Positions 34,401 to 48,157 are shown, counted from the stretch's first letter. The stretch: 64,000 nucleotides of DNA from Lindgomyces ingoldianus (GCF_010093535.1 NW_022985167.1:663335-727334), one strand, 5' to 3'. Numbers and translations: made by a program. The notes: generated from the sequence alone by a model not told the origin.

Positions 34401-36810
34401 AGACTAAGCTAATTAGTAGTCTAGCTGTGCTTAGAGATTATAATAACTTAATTCTAAAGTAGATTTTTCTTCTTATACTAGTTTAAAAGGTAGTTACTAC
34501 CCTAAAAAATAATAAAAGGCAGAATAGCCTACCTTTTAGCATTAATGCCCTAGATAGCTATTATCTACTTCTAGTTACCTAGCTAGACTACTTTTAGCTG
34601 TCCTTATCTCTCTAAACCTGTAACAACTGCTCTAGTAGATATTTAGCTTATTATAAACTTTATCTTATTAAAGTTATACATGTTATTATCTTAGATACTA
34701 TACTTAGCTTTAATATTCTCTATAAGGTTAAACTAGCCTTAAATTACTATAGAATTTTTATAAAAAGCTTTTTTATAGTTATACTTACACTTAAACTTTA
34801 CTTTAAGCTCTAGGTAACACTTAACAAACATATTAAGCTAGTTTATGCTAATATAGCCTATATTATGCTTAGCGTGTAAAAAATTAGCTATATTAGCTAT
34901 AGCTACTAGCTAGAGGGGAAATCCTTACGTATTTAGCTTAAGTATATGCTAAATAATTACCTGCTTCTTATTATTATTTAGCTTTTATAAGTTAGCTGTA
35001 TAATTAGCTTAGAAAGGTTGTCTAGCGCGTTAGTTACTTATTATCTTTTAAAAGACTTTATAGATAGCTGCAGCGTGTTAGTTAAAAAGTGTTGTGTTTT
35101 ATTTAAAAGCCTAAAGTGTAAGCTGCATCTAATGTTTCTTTAACATGTTTAAGTAGTGTTGTTAGGAATGCATTAGTGTAGGAAAAGTAGTGTAGTAGGG
35201 TCTTAGTAAAAGTAAGCAACTTAGGTGTGTAAGCAACTCGCCTATAAAGTACGTTAGTTATAATTTACACTAACTACATAAACTTTATTACCTTTTTTAC
35301 TACTAAAAAACTTTTACTAATGCATGTATAATAAGTAATAGAACTTGCCTAATTTAACTTTATTATTAAACATGTAGCAGGAAGTAGCAACTAATAAGTA
35401 GACACACTAAGCTAACACGCTAATTACTTTAAAAAGAATAAAAAAAACTTTAAAAAGTTTATAATTTTTAAGAAAACTCTTAAAGGCCTAGTCTATAAAG
35501 GACTAAACTAAAAAAAACTACTATGTTCTCTTATAATAGTTAAATAAGAATAAAAAAACCTAATAAAAAATATTATAAAGCCCTTATGTTTAGACATTTA
35601 GGAATTAGATTACTACAAAAGAAAATTAAAAATGCTATACTTTAAAAGGTACTCTAACTAAAACACTTATGTACTAAAGTCTTATAGAAATGTAACATCT
35701 GTAATAAGAACAATTCTTAACGCTATAAACTTTATAGACTACTTTAACTAATTACAGCACTAGGTTAACTATAGACTATAATAACTATAGATTTTATTAC
35801 TAGGCTACTACTATTATAAGAACCTAGCACAGAAAGACTATACAATATAATTACATAGGTTATTAATAAAACTACTAAATTTATTTACCTATAGCTATTA
35901 AAAAAAAGCATTATAGCTAAAAAGTTTATGTTTAAACTAAAAAAGAATGTTTTAGCTACTTATAGTTACCTAAAGATTATTATCTTTAATTATAATAAAC
36001 TATTTACTAGCAAGTTCTAGGCAGCTGCAGTTAAGCATTTTAGAATTAACTATAAGCTTTCTACTACTTACTACCTATAAATAGATAGACAAACAGAAAG
36101 AGTAAACGTAGAAGTAGAAAAGTAGCTACATAAGTATATATTATATAAACAAACAGATTAGGCAGAATAGCTACTAATAGCATAATATGCTATTAACACT
36201 ACAGAATTAGCTATAACTAAAGAAACCCTGTATAAAGCTAATTTTAGATATGCCCCTTAATATAAGCTTTATAGCTTACAACTAATAGACCCTCTAGAAG
36301 CTATAAACTGCGCAACTAGACTTTTAGAATTGCATTAAAAACTTACTAAAAAAGCGCAGTAAGCTTAAAAAGCTATAAAAAAGGCAGTAAACTAAAAAAA
36401 AAAAACTAGCACTAAAAATACACCCTAATAATTATGTATATTTAGACATAAAAATCTTAAAACACTAATACCCTCTAGAAAGTTAGCTAAGAAACATATA
36501 AAACTATATAAAGTTATATAAACACGCCCTAGCATCTGCAAACTTAAACTACTAAAAAAAATGTAAATACATCCTTAGTTCTATGTCTTTAAGCTTAAAC
36601 TTATGCCTAAGACTATTCTACTTACAACTACTAGATAGAAGGAAGAAGAAAAGAAATATAAAGTAAAAAGGATCTTAGACTATAAAGGAAACAAGTACCT
36701 AGTAAAATAAAAAAGATAGCCTACTAGTAAAAACACTTAGGAACTTATTAAGAGCCTATTAAACACTCCTTAGGCTCTTTATAAATACTTAGAGTCCTGT
36801 CTAAACAAAA
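31500..36810 (+). pseudogene. Gy2 pol remnant with C-terminal chromodomain
   Basis: RT: VYXDYRTFNK near 32440 and the catalytic box VYLDNILIY with YLDD changed to YLDN at 32740-32751. RNase H: AYYLAKFALLEQKYTIPNKE near 33265-33325. Beyond Mar2-a: HVAGSSN.QVDTLS near 35370, and an integrase C-terminal segment QTERVNVEVEK...INTTELA near 36090-36215. A chromodomain near 36651-36790 reads YKVKRILDYKGNKYLVK followed by ENTWE-like sequence. This domain targets integration to chromatin in chromoviruses. Confidence 0.85.
33390..35254 (-). mobile_element. Tc1/mariner (Fot1/pogo-like) Mar2-a
   Basis: The element is 1865 bp, with TIRs starting ACGTACTTCATGGGCGAGTC and TA targets at 33388-33389 and 35255-35256. 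The transposase is on the minus strand, since its 3' end (the rc of the Lys/Arg-rich region near 56480-56560) lies at the left. RIP-killed. Confidence 0.9.
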
Positions 36811-37534
36811 CTACCTAAGAGAAAGCTCCCTAGACTAGAAAACACTATTATTAGTTAAAACTGCAGCAGCATTAACTAGCTATAATGTAAGAAGTCTACA
36901 ACCCTTTAACATAGGTTAAGAAGAAGGAAGACTAGCTACTTTTGCCTTAAGCGCTTTAAGCTTATCTAGTAATAAAAAGTCTTTTTCTAGATACTTTACT
37001 CTTTAATCTACTAAAAGATCTAATTATTGCTGCGCTCTTTTCTAATAAGTAATAAAGAACTAAAGGCGTGTAAGAGAATCTCTTTGCTTTCTTAAAAACT
37101 TTTATTTTATTTTTACCTTCTTTTTCTATTTGCGCATCTTATTTTTCTAAATTGCCTCTAACTCTGCTAACAGCTTTTTGCGCTCCTGTTCTAAATAATT
37201 CTAGGCTGTGTTAGACATAAAAGCATTGTAAGAACTACCCTTTTATACACACTCTACACACTTGTCTAATAATAAGGACATTACATAAAAGGACTTACTT
37301 AAACAGCAAGCACTATAGAGACGCATCTTTATGTAACAAAAAGGATTAAGGCAAGTAATAGTGTAAAGATAATAGGCAACAGCAGAAGAACAAGAAACCT
37401 AATAAGGCATAATTAAAAAAGTTGAATATTAAGCTAGCCTTTAAGAAAAAGAACGCACTACTTAAAAAAAAAATCTAACACTTGTAACAAAAAGAACATA
37501 ATAGTAAGAACACTAACTAGAAGAGAAGCCTGTG

Positions 37535-38132
37535 TGTTACAGCTAACAGATTAACTGTAATAACCTAATTAGCTGTCCTACACAGCCTAAACAACGTTAG
37601 ATAGAAGACGCTTAACCCTGCGCTAAATAAATTATGTAATAGGACAGATAAGAAATAGCTCTAGCTTTTAGATAAAAGCCTAGCAGAATGCATTATCTAA
37701 TAGAAACTGCAGGCTTATAGGCTTATAGGCTATGCAGGCTACACAAGCATGCAAGCATGCAAACATGCAGAGTATATAAACCCTATGTATATAGTCTTAA
37801 TCACAACTATAGTTAGAAGGTTATAATTACTATTTAGTCTTTACCTACCTAATAGACTAAGAGGCACTAAAACCTTTACAAAGAGGACATTGCTGCCTTG
37901 TATATCTTGCACTATATATACCTCTATTCCTATCCTTACAGATTAGGTTTGCTAGCTTCCTATACAGCTACTAGGTTAAACTATAATCTGCCTTCTCTAT
38001 TCTGTTAACCCTACACTCTGCTTAACAGACTGTACACCTAATCTAGCTAAGTTTTATTCCCCTCACTGCTAATATCACCATAGGCCGTCGTACTCCCGAA
38101 AATACCATTTCGCTGGAGTAAGGATTGTAACA
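37535..38132 (+). repeat. Gy2 3' LTR (598 bp)
   Basis: Same length as the 5' LTR. Its inner left part is RIP-mutated and its outer right part clean (GGCCGTCGTACTCCCG). Confidence 0.95.
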
Positions 38133-40397
38133 CTACTATTAAATTTATGTGTTAAGTGTGTTAATGTTATTATATAAAAAGTCTATAGTTTATGCAGTAA
38201 TAAATAGGTTAAATGCTGCCTCTAGTTAACATATAGATATAATATATACTTTTTTATATATTACTTAATATATTATTATATAGCATCTTTATTCTTTAGG
38301 TTAATTATATAAAGGTAGCTTACTTATTTTTTTTAAGTAAGAACTACTATGTTATGTGTAAGTTTAATCTTTTTACTATTAAACTTAATAGGCTGCTTTT
38401 TTACTAGAATAGTCTTACTTTTTATATAAAACTTTGCTTTTTATAGTTTTTTTTTCTTTTTATGTAAAATTTTTTATTATAATACTTAAAGTATTGTCTA
38501 TTTATAAGCTAGTAATACTAAAAGTATGCTTTTCTTTATTAGTAATTAAAAAGTAAAAGTTATATAAAAAGATGTGCATGCACAGCTTTTCTTTATAGTA
38601 GTTATAGTATGTTTTAAACTAATACAGTCCTAATTTAGTAGCTCTATACAAGAGTTGTACAACCTAGAGTATTATATTTAGTAAAAAGCTCTAACACATT
38701 TTCTTTAGTAGCTTTACATATAGTGTGCACATAAGCTTATTTATTAATTAAATATATGCTTATATAATATTACATAGTTTAAAATGCATTTTATATATAG
38801 CTCTTAAGCTTACTTTTATAGCTAGAAGTAGTCTCTAGCTTATCCTTTAAATAGTTAGTAATTAAGTAAGATTTTTTTTTTTTTATCTAAGTAGCTAGTA
38901 AATACTAGGTAGAATTTCTTATATAGTTAAGTTATTTTACCTTTTACTTTTTATATAAAGTAAAAGTTAAAAATTTAACCTTTATGCCTTATTAAGTTAT
39001 ACACTATAACTTTAAAAGTGCTATTAGTAATTAAAGTGTGTATCTTTATATAGTCTAATTTCTTAAATAGTTTTTTAGGTGTAGTAATTACACTATTTAT
39101 ATAAAGCTTAATAGATAAGGCTTAATTATTTTTTTTCTTTTAAGTTATAAATACCTAGTCTAGACTTTATGCAGGTTTTCTTTAACTTTTACTTTTTCTA
39201 GTATCTATATCTTCTTTTTGCACTAGTGCAGCATTGCTATCCTAAGGGGCTTAGTTTATAGTAGGCTTTAGTTCTACCTTTATAACATTTTTATAAGGCT
39301 ATTCTTTTTTCCTCTTCTTTAGAGGATCTCTTTATATAGAGATTAGTTTATCTAAGTTATTTATTATAAGTAAGTTCTTTTTTTTCCTTTATAGTATAGT
39401 TTAACCTATGTACATTAGAGCTTTAGTAGGCTATTTTTTTTAATAATAATGTCTCTTTCTTTAATGCTTTTAATCTTATATAAGCTAGTCTAGCCTTTTT
39501 TTCTCCCTTTATGCTATAATCTCTAAGCTAAGAGAGAAGTTAAGAACTTTATGTGTTATAAGGCTATTATAAGTGTTAATTATATAATTAATGTTTACTT
39601 TTATATAGTTTTTTTAAAGTATTTTTATTACCTTTTATACAGCGCTTACTTATGCAATAATGTCTAGTAATAGTAGAAAGTCTAGGTTAATTCTTAGGTA
39701 TACTCTAAAAACTAGTAGTGTAGGTACTAGACTGTGCAGGCTAGCTGTGTTGTTTAAAGCCTTAACTACTATTTATAGAAGAGCCTTATTATCTATATAG
39801 TTACCTAGCTTAGTCTTTAGGATGTTAAACACTTGTTAAAAAGGTATGTATACGCGCTTAACCTTTCTAATTACTTAGTGTGCTTTTATAGGCATCTGCC
39901 TACATATAGCTCTTATAATCTTTACATAAGCTTAAAAATTCTTAAAAGCAAAGTTTATACTAAGGTTATGCATAATATAGTCTAGGGTTTTTTTATAAGT
40001 GTTAATCTAGTATTTACATAGTGCATCTTAGGTATCTTATGTAGATATAAATTTTAGAAATGTAGCAGCTTAAAATAATATGTTTATATTAATAACAGGT
40101 AAAACATTTTTATTATTAATTTATATAACATTAATAACAACTTTATAGTTAAAGTAAGTATTATTTTTAATTATAAACTTAAATTTTTATAAAGCCTAGT
40201 TATATAATTAGTAGAGGTAGCAGAACTTCTTAATCTCTTCTAACACTACAGCATTAATGTTGTAGCTAGCGCTAGTTAGCATTTTCTAAAGTTTTTTTAT
40301 GCAGAGGTGTCTAAATTAGTAGTAAAAGTAGTAAAGTTTTAATTTAGTAAAAAAGAACATAAATTCTTTTTTACTAATATTAAAAAAAAGTGTCTTT

Positions 40398-40708
40398 TGT
40401 AACGATTCTCGTTCCATCTCGGGTCGCCCGGAACCCATCCGAAGGGTCCCTGTATCGGCTCCGACCCTGGCTCAACCCTGACTCAACCTGGCCCTGACTC
40501 TGCCTTGCCCCCTGCTGTTACCCCTATTCCCTTATGTATTTAGTCGCACCTTGCCCCTGTAGCTAGCTTAGTAGTTTTCTAATATCCTACGTACAAGGCC
40601 TATAGGTGTTATTAGTATTCCCAGGTCTCTAAGTCCCCACGCACTCCCATATGCCTTTAAGTGGATTTATACCGCATTCAGACCTATTGTCTTGCCTGCG
40701 CTGTTACA
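40398..40708 (+). repeat. Gy1-D 5' LTR
   Basis: TGTAACG...GTTACA. The outer left end is clean (ATTCTCGTTCCATCTCGGG) and the right end mutated. Confidence 0.95.
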
Positions 40709-42116
40709 TTATATTAGAAAACTTACTTTTGCTAGTAACAGCCTTATTATAATATTGCATTAATTATCTGTTTAACTATGTCTAAGCCTAAGACGCGTCT
40801 AATTTAGTTTAGGTTGTAATTTTTTACACTATTACATTAAATTACTTAGTTTATAGACTAGATCTTATTAACCTCTAGTTAACTAAAGCCTTTAGGTTTA
40901 GAACTTCCTATCCCCTATAATTAGGATTGCCTTTAGAAAAGTTGCATAGAGGCGCTAAAGTAAAAACTTAGAGACTACTAATAACTTATTAGAATTAGAG
41001 ATAACTGCTAATGTCTAACTAACTACTACCCCCTAATTCTAGAATTAAAATACGCTCTAGCTAAGGCAAGCCCCCTAGAGTTAATTAACAATCTATGTTA
41101 ACAGCTAAACCCGCTCCTGCGGCACCTAAAGCTATACTCCTACCTAATTTAGAGTTAACCCCTAGCAGTATATCTATTAATAATTAGATTGCTTAATTAC
41201 AAGCACAGCTTAAGCAGCTAATCTAGCTAAGAACTGCTAGTTAACCCCTGCTAACTACTAAATCACCCCTAATAACACCCTGTACCACTCTTACTACCCT
41301 AAGTATAAGGGACCTTTTAGGCACCCCTTAGACCTAGCAAATCTACCTTACTAAACGCACGCCTAAGATTAGGATCCTTATAGACAGCAAAGAACCTACA
41401 TTTAAACAATAGCAAGCCTCTATTATAGACAGACTTAACATTAATTTAGATCACTATTAGAGCAAGCGTGCACGCATAGCATTAATATAGGGACACACAG
41501 CTGGTATCGCGAAGGATTATCTAGAGCTAGGATACCTAGCTAAATTAGACTAGTTTTAGTTTAAGAGTGCAAAGGGTATAATAAAGCTCTTACAAGCTTA
41601 TTTTATTACTAGTTAAAAGAAGACTAAGGCACAGCAAGCGTTCTAAACTTTTAGGATAGATAAAGAGGAGGCTTTTTCTACATTTAAAGCGCGCTTTATT
41701 AGTGCAGCTATTAAGGGAAGGGTATCCTAGTTAGATTAGTCTTTCTACCTATAGGAGAAGCTTCCTCCTAGCCTGCAGGTACTAAATTATAGTTTTAAAC
41801 ATACCTAGGCAAACTCCTTTAAAGCTATAGTAGCCCACCTCACAGCGTACAATCTAGAAAGGAGGACCTATAGGAAAGACCTTATTATCCCATCTAAATC
41901 AGCTCTAATTAACAAACTACACCTGCTACCCTAATAATTAATAACTGCATGCGTGGCGTTTAGTTTAGAGGACACTGCTGGCAGTGCAAAGGAATACTTG
42001 GCAAGGACACCTAGCTAAATCAGACTAGTTTTAGTTTAAGGAGGCAGAGGACATAACAGCGATACTTTAAACTATAACTACTAATAGGGACTATTAGTCT
42101 ACAGAGGGGGGGGTAG

Positions 42117-42427
42117 TGTAACAATTCTTGTTCCATCTTAGGTCGCCCAGAACCCATCCGAAGGGTCCCCGTATCGGCTCTGACCCTGGCTCGACCCTGA
42201 CTCGACCTGGCCCTAACTCTGCCTTGCCCCCTACTGTTACCTCTATTCCCTTATGTATTTAGTTGCACCTTGCCCCTGTAGCTAGCTCAGTAGTTTTCTG
42301 ATATCCTACGTACAAGGCCTATAGGTGTCATTGGTATTCCCAGGTCTCTGAGTCCCCACGCACTCCCATATGCCTCTGAGTGGATTCATACCGCATTCGG
42401 ACCCATTGTCTTGCCTGCGCCGTTACA
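42117..42427 (+). repeat. Gy1-D 3' LTR
   Basis: It is the same unit as 40398-40708. The left end is mutated (ATTCTTGTTCCATCTTAGG) and the outer right end clean. Confidence 0.95.
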
Positions 42428-44754
42428 TCTTTATTTTTATATAATAAGTATAGTAGTTTTATTTTTACATATAATAATATTTAAAATATTATTAAAGTAT
42501 GCCCTAAGTTAGTTAGCATTTACTAGTAATAGCAGAAATAGTGTTAAAGTCTCTAAGATGTAGTATATAACTAGACTAATTAGGTTCTAGATTTATATAG
42601 TACTAATTAATTCTTTTAGTGTCTAGCTTTTAAAGCTAATATTTATTTAGCTAAGTATTTAATTAATTTTTATACATAAGTTTTTTATATGTACACTTTA
42701 AGTTAGGACTTACTAATAGTAAAGATTTTTACTACGTCTATGTTTTATAGTTTGCCTTAGTATACTATATAGTATTAGTTATTAAGGATAAACTGCTTAG
42801 CATACTTTTTAGGTTTAATGCTGTAGATGTTCTCTTCTATTACATAGTATAAGTAGGTAGTAGAGGTAAAGTAGTTAATAGCTTTTTTAGCATCTTTACT
42901 TTTTTTTATATTTTCTTTATATTATGCAAATTATTTTTTTCTTTAAAGTAACTTTTAAAGTTTTAGATATATAAGGTAATAGCTTTATATAATAAAGTTG
43001 TATTATAAAAATTTTTATATAAAGTAATGTACTAGTTCTTTACTTATATATAGTTATTATAAGAGTAGTTTAATAACTAACATTTTTTTTATAGTAAATA
43101 AAGCACTTTTTTGTCTACATGCAGTTATCTTTAGATTATAGCTTAAACTTAGATAAAAATCTTCTACATTATTCTTTTCTATGCAAAAAGAAGCTTTCTT
43201 CTTATTATGTAAACTTTTATTATGCAGATTTATATTAGCAGTCTATGTAGTATGCATTAGGCAGTTTTTAGAGGTATTAGTTTACTTTTTAGTCTATAGT
43301 AACTTAAAGTAATGCTTATAAGTTACTAAATAAAGCTTTATATAAAGGCTTAATAGTAAATATAGTATGTTCTAGTTTTAGTTGTCCTTAACAAGCTTAT
43401 ATAATAGCAGTGTGCTGTAAAACATCCTCTTAAAATTTTATTTTTAGTGCCTTTTATATAAGTGTAAGTTTATTAATTATTATTTTAAAAACTTTATATA
43501 AACTTTTATTAAAGTTTTTTATTAGTATTATATAAAAGTTATTATTATTTAGTCTATTTAGTACTAGCTATAGTTTACATTAGTGTTAAAGTAACTACTT
43601 AAGGTGTTATACAAATGCTTCTAGTTATGTCTAGGGCCTATGTTATGCATATAGTATATATTTACATAACTTTTTAAGATATTTAGAAAGATGTCTATGT
43701 ACTAAGTTTTCTAGATATTTAGCTATTAACATAAATTAATAAAGATTCTTATTTTATTTATAAAAATGTTATATAGTTAACTTATATAGTTATTATTATT
43801 TTTTTATGCTTTTTAAAATTATATAATTTTATTTACTAAGAGTTTTTCTTTAGCAGTTTTTTTTTAAGGTAGAAGTTTATACAAGTTGCAATGTAGTATA
43901 GATTGTACAGGTAGTATTAGTAGTGCATACACTACTGCAGGCAGTAGTGTGTATAATTAAGAGTGTGGAGTAGGCGTTAGGTAGAGTAGCATGTATTATT
44001 TGTATAGTAATTAGTGTAGTGCTAGCTAAGGTGTAGAAGCAGGTAATACTAGTACATTTAGTGTTATTAGCAGCATTATGTTTAGTCTACTTCTATGTAG
44101 AGCTTTATATAGTAATAGAAGTTGCATATAAAGCCTTTTTAGTGTAATTACTTTTTTTTATGCTATATTATACAGCTTCTAGGCTTAGGTACCTTTAGTG
44201 CCTAGCTATAGTGTAATTTCTTTATCCTTTAGCACTTATATAAGCTCTTTTTTAAACGCGCAGCTAAGTATTAAAAAGTCTTATAGTATTTATTTTTTAA
44301 AATTCTTTATATATAAACTTAAAAAAGTAGCGCTTTTCTAAGTTATTATGTGTAAATTAGTAATTATATAACTTATATATAATTAAGTTTATAAGCTTAT
44401 TAAAGCCTTTAACATGTTAATTTTATTATTCTAGTACTTTAAGCTAGTCTTATTTTGTAGTGTTGCCTCTAATATCCTTATGTCCTTTATAAGTTATTTA
44501 TATAATAAAAATTATTCCTTATTCTTCTTGTTATTACACAAAGTTGTTAGTTGCTAGTAAGATTCTACTATAGTAGTATAGTTAATTACTTTTTTAGTAG
44601 ATTACGCAGGTACTGCTGTTGTCTAGCTGCTAGGTTGTGCAGCTTTAATAGCTTTAGTGTGCGTCTTACACTATCTCCTCCTTACTTTATACAGTAGCAG
44701 AGCTTGCTGTATAATGCAAAGGATTAATCTGCTATCCCTAAGAATAGGTAACAA

Positions 44755-44788
44755 AATAAAGTACCTTGCAGAGTGTAGGTACTTTATT
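44755..44788. repeat. 12-bp perfect hairpin in the Ret4-1 leader
   Basis: AATAAAGTACCT and AGGTACTTTATT flank a 10-base loop, 46 bp inside the 5' LTR on the element's leader side. This is a possible RNA structure, with function unknown. Confidence 0.5.
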
Positions 44789-44833
44789 GTTACTCTTACT
44801 AATTTGTAGTTAATTAAATTAGCTACTAATTAG

Positions 44834-45113
44834 TGTTAAATAGGCTCTAACAGCTAGCTGCTTATAGTATAAGCGCTTAAGTAGTAAGAGTAAGAGTGGT
44901 GTACAGTGTGCATAGTGTATAAAGTAGGTAAGGTAAGAGCAACATGTTTCTAGTTCTATTACTCTTGTCTTTCCTCTGTATAGAAAAAAAGGGGGATATC
45001 TAGATGTTTGCGCACAGAGGTTCGCGCACAAGCATTATGTGACATAGATACGCGGTCCTGCTCGTGCGCGATCGCTCGTATCCAGACCGTGACGCTGCTG
45101 CTGCGTACAGACA
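44834..45113 (-). repeat. Ret4-1 right (5') LTR, 280 bp
   Basis: It matches 27419-27698. The outer right half is CpG-rich and clean (CGCGGTCCTGCTCGTGCGCG), while the inner left half is mutated. Confidence 0.85.
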
Positions 45114-45895
45114 GTGTATATATATATATTTTATATAACTTCTACTTTTTAATTACTAATAAAAAAGAGCACACTTTTAGTATTATAAGCTTATAAATAA
45201 ATAATACTTTAAGCGTTATAATAAAAAACTTTACATAAAAAAAAGAAAAAAAACTATAAAAAGTAAAGTTTTATATAAAAAGTAAAACTATTTTAGTAGA
45301 AAAGTAGCCTATTAAGTTTAATAGTAAAAGAATTAAACTTACATATAATATAGTAGTTTTTACTTAAAAAAGATAAGTAAGCTACTTTTATATAATTAAC
45401 CTAAAAAATAAAGATGCTGCATAATAATATGTTAAGTAGTGTGTAAAAGAGGCATATATTACATTTATATGTTAACTAGAGGCAGCATTTAATCTATTTA
45501 TTACTACATAAACTATAGACCTTTTATATAATAACATTAACACACTTAACACATAAACTTAATAGCAAATAGATAATAGTAAGCGTAGTCTTACCTTTCT
45601 GCTATTATAGCTTAATAGTGTAAAGCTATTTATCTTTATAAATACATTATTTACTAATAATAAAAACTTTAGCTTATAGCTAAAAAATTTAATTATACTA
45701 AGGAATAAAAACTATATAAAGTAAAGTAACTACTTTAAAATACTAAGCAACATTATACACTAGAATTCTACTAAGTGTAAAAGAGTAACTAGAAGTGTTC
45801 TTACTAGTAAACTATATAAAATAGTTAAAAAGTTTAATAATATAATTACTTTTAATATAACTTTATAGTAAATTATATAAACATTTAAACTACTA

Positions 45896-47010
45896 ACGTA
45901 CCTAACAGGTTGGCCGGCCACTTTTGCTAAGCCCCTACTAAAACCACCCTATTCTCTCGCAAAACAGCCTACTTTAGCTCTATATAAAGTAATACAACAT
46001 AAGATATTATTTAGAGTCTACTTCTGCTACTTGCTTACACATATATAAGTTATGCCTAGTCTAATTACACTACCTACATTACCTTTAACTTAGCTTACTT
46101 TCTTTAGCGCGCACCTGCGTCTTTAGCTTCTTCTTATTACTACGCGCTTTAAACTCCTTTAGAGCAGTTAGACAAGCTCTATTCTTAACTATTAAAGTCT
46201 TTTTTGCCTAAATCTGCTTCCTTTTATGTAATCTATATTACATAGCAGCCTTATTTGCTGCTTAAAGCTTTATAATCTTATAGCCTACTTTATTATATTA
46301 ATGCTCTAGATAACTGTTGTTTACTTTCTATTACCTTACTATATTACCTTTAGCTGTTTTTATCTTTTTAAAGCTGTAATAACTGCTCTAGTTAATATCT
46401 AGCCTATTATAAAGCCTAACTTATTAAAGTTATACCTGTCTTTATTCTAGATACTATACTTAGCTTTTATGTTAGCTACTAGGCAAAACTAGCTTTAGAT
46501 AACCTCTAGATCCTTATAAAGCGCTCTTTTATAATTATACTTATAATTAAACTTTATTATAAACTTAGAGCAGTACTTAACCTACATACTAGGCTAGTTT
46601 AAGCTAACCTAGCCTAGATTGCGCTCTGCAGGTAAGGAATTAGCTATATTAGCTACAGCTGCAAGCCTAGAGGGAAATCTGTGTGTAATAAGCTTAAGTA
46701 TATACTTAACAACTACCTTCTTTTTAAGCTTAGTTAGATTCCTTAATTTAGGCTAGCATTCTGCTTGTAAAGGCTGTCTAGCGCGTTAATTACTTAGTGT
46801 TATGTAAGAGACATTATAGATAGCTGCAGCGCGTTATAAGGAGAGTTTTAAGTCTTATTTAAGAGCCTAAAGAGCAAGCTATATCTAACGTTCTTTAGAA
46901 GATTTAATCTAGTGTTGTTGTTAAGGCATTATGTAGATAGGTAGAGTTTAGTGGAGGCTTGGCAAAAGTGGCCGGCTAACCCGTGTGGCCGGCTAACCTG
47001 TTAGGTACGT
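45896..47010 (-). mobile_element. Mar1-b, internally deleted Tc1/mariner
   Basis: The TIRs ACGTACCTAACAGGTTGGCC... and the TA targets (45894-45895, 47011-47012) are intact. At 1115 bp it lacks about 730 bp present in Mar1-a, with the junction near 46275. The middle of the transposase is therefore missing. The TIRs are cleaner than in Mar1-a. Confidence 0.85.
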
Positions 47011-47585
47011 TACTAATTTTAGTAGTAATTTATATAGATTTAAAGTTTTTATATAATTACCTTATTAGGCTGGGCACTACTAGTAAAAAGTAACTTATAA
47101 TTAACATTATATTACTCTATAAATTATATAAAAAAAGAAATTACTAAGATTAAGTAAATTAATAGTAAAAATAACTTAGTAAATGTATATATAAAGAAAA
47201 CACTAAATTAGGCTTTTTAATTATTAGTTCTAACTAACTGCTTCTCTGTTTAGATAGAAGCATCTGTAGACTAGCTAGATTCTATGCGTAAAGATGCTTT
47301 AGACTAACTAGACTAATAACACTTTTATATAAAGCTTATTTTTTTAATTATAGGTACTTATTTTTCTTATTATAAGATTAAAAAAGAAGAATATGTAAAA
47401 AAAAATAGTTTATTTATTTAGTATATAAAAAAAAAAGCTACTAGCCCCTCTAGAACACACCACCCCTTATGTGTAGTAGTTACAATGTAGACTACAGGTC
47501 TACTATATGTATAAGGTGTAGGCATTAGCTTAGAAGTTAGCTAGCATATAACACTTAATAAAAAAAAAGACACTAGTAGTGCTAC

Positions 47586-47783
47586 TGTGGAGGATAAAAT
47601 AGCCTGGCAGTAGCTGTTCAGAAGATCGGATGAAGTGACTCTGCTATCTAAGAGAGCTGAAGGCTCTCCTTATATACACCGAGCTTCGGAACATAATATC
47701 TCCAGATCCCGAGCTGCGTCCTAGGCTCTGAGCCCCCAGTCCCAGGCTCTGAGCCCCAGCCAAGGCTCTCAGTATACGCGACA
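47586..47783 (-). mobile_element. Cop2 solo LTR (198 bp)
   Basis: It is the same unit as 23075-23271 in opposite orientation, flanked by the exact duplication GCTAC at 47581-47585 and 47784-47788. It is nearly free of RIP, with CpG retained, so it is younger than its surroundings or was too short to be targeted. Confidence 0.9.
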
Positions 47784-48157
47784 GCTACTATAATAATATA
47801 TATATAAAGTTACTAAAACTTAACTATAACTTTAGACTAAAACTATATAACAGTACTTTTTATAACATATAACCTTTGCTACCTATAGCTGCAGATTAGT
47901 GCTAGTAAGTATGATAATATTAATATTATAAAATAGTAAAGCTACTACATGCTACTTTTTAGCCTATTTATAATTAACATTTTATATAAAAAAAAGCTAA
48001 AAAAGCTAAAAGATCTATATATTTATGCTAAAATACTATATAAACTACTAATTAGTAGTAAAACTAGTTAAAAAAGTAACATAAATGCGCTCTAGGCTGC
48101 TAGACTGCATAAGGACGTTAAAGACGCCCGCGCTAACAGCGCTAGAGGTAGAGAAGA

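Larger units (their letters stand above)
28671..38132 (+). mobile_element. Ty3/gypsy chromovirus Gy2, complete, RIP-degraded
   Basis: 598-bp LTRs at both ends (TGTTACGGCC...GATTGTAACA) are flanked by the exact 5-bp duplication CTACT at 28666-28670 and 38133-38137. The internal order is gag with zinc knuckle, RT, RNase H, integrase, chromodomain: the chromovirus order. Mariner Mar2-a (33390-35254) is inserted between RNase H and integrase. The host is Ret4-1, whose sequence resumes on both sides. Confidence 0.95.
40398..42427 (+). mobile_element. Non-autonomous Gy1-D: LTR, gag only, LTR
   Basis: 311-bp LTRs (40398-40708, 42117-42427) are flanked by the exact duplication TCTTT (40393-40397 and 42428-42432). 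The 1.4-kb interior starts with the Gy1 leader and gag start (ATG at 40778). It continues with gag-type sequence near 41380-41900 and ends in a polypurine tract (CAGAGGGGGGGGTAG) abutting the 3' LTR. There is no protease, RT or integrase. A gag segment near 42020 repeats one near 41540. It is RIP-mutated but less than older neighbours. Confidence 0.9.
27419..45113 (-). mobile_element. LTR retrotransposon Ret4-1, enlarged by Gy2 and a gag-only Gy1
   Basis: 280-bp LTRs at 27419-27698 (left, 3') and 44834-45113 (right, 5') enclose sequence that also occurs, inverted, at 45114-50106 and 51342-53604. The coding direction is minus: near 40390-39600 an integrase segment reads through, including LVPTLLVFRVYPRI. 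A purine-rich tract (AGATAAAAAGAAAAG on the minus strand) adjoins the left LTR. Gy2 (28671-38132) and element 40398-42427 are insertions, leaving about 6.2 kb native. The outer flanks TTAAG and GTGTA do not match, so the TSD is lost or the ends are recombinant. Confidence 0.65.

Noticed and set aside
44819..45196. Short frames around 44.8-45.2 kb as genes
   Set aside because: They lie in the Ret4-1 LTR and its junction; the frame is open only because the outer LTR escaped RIP.
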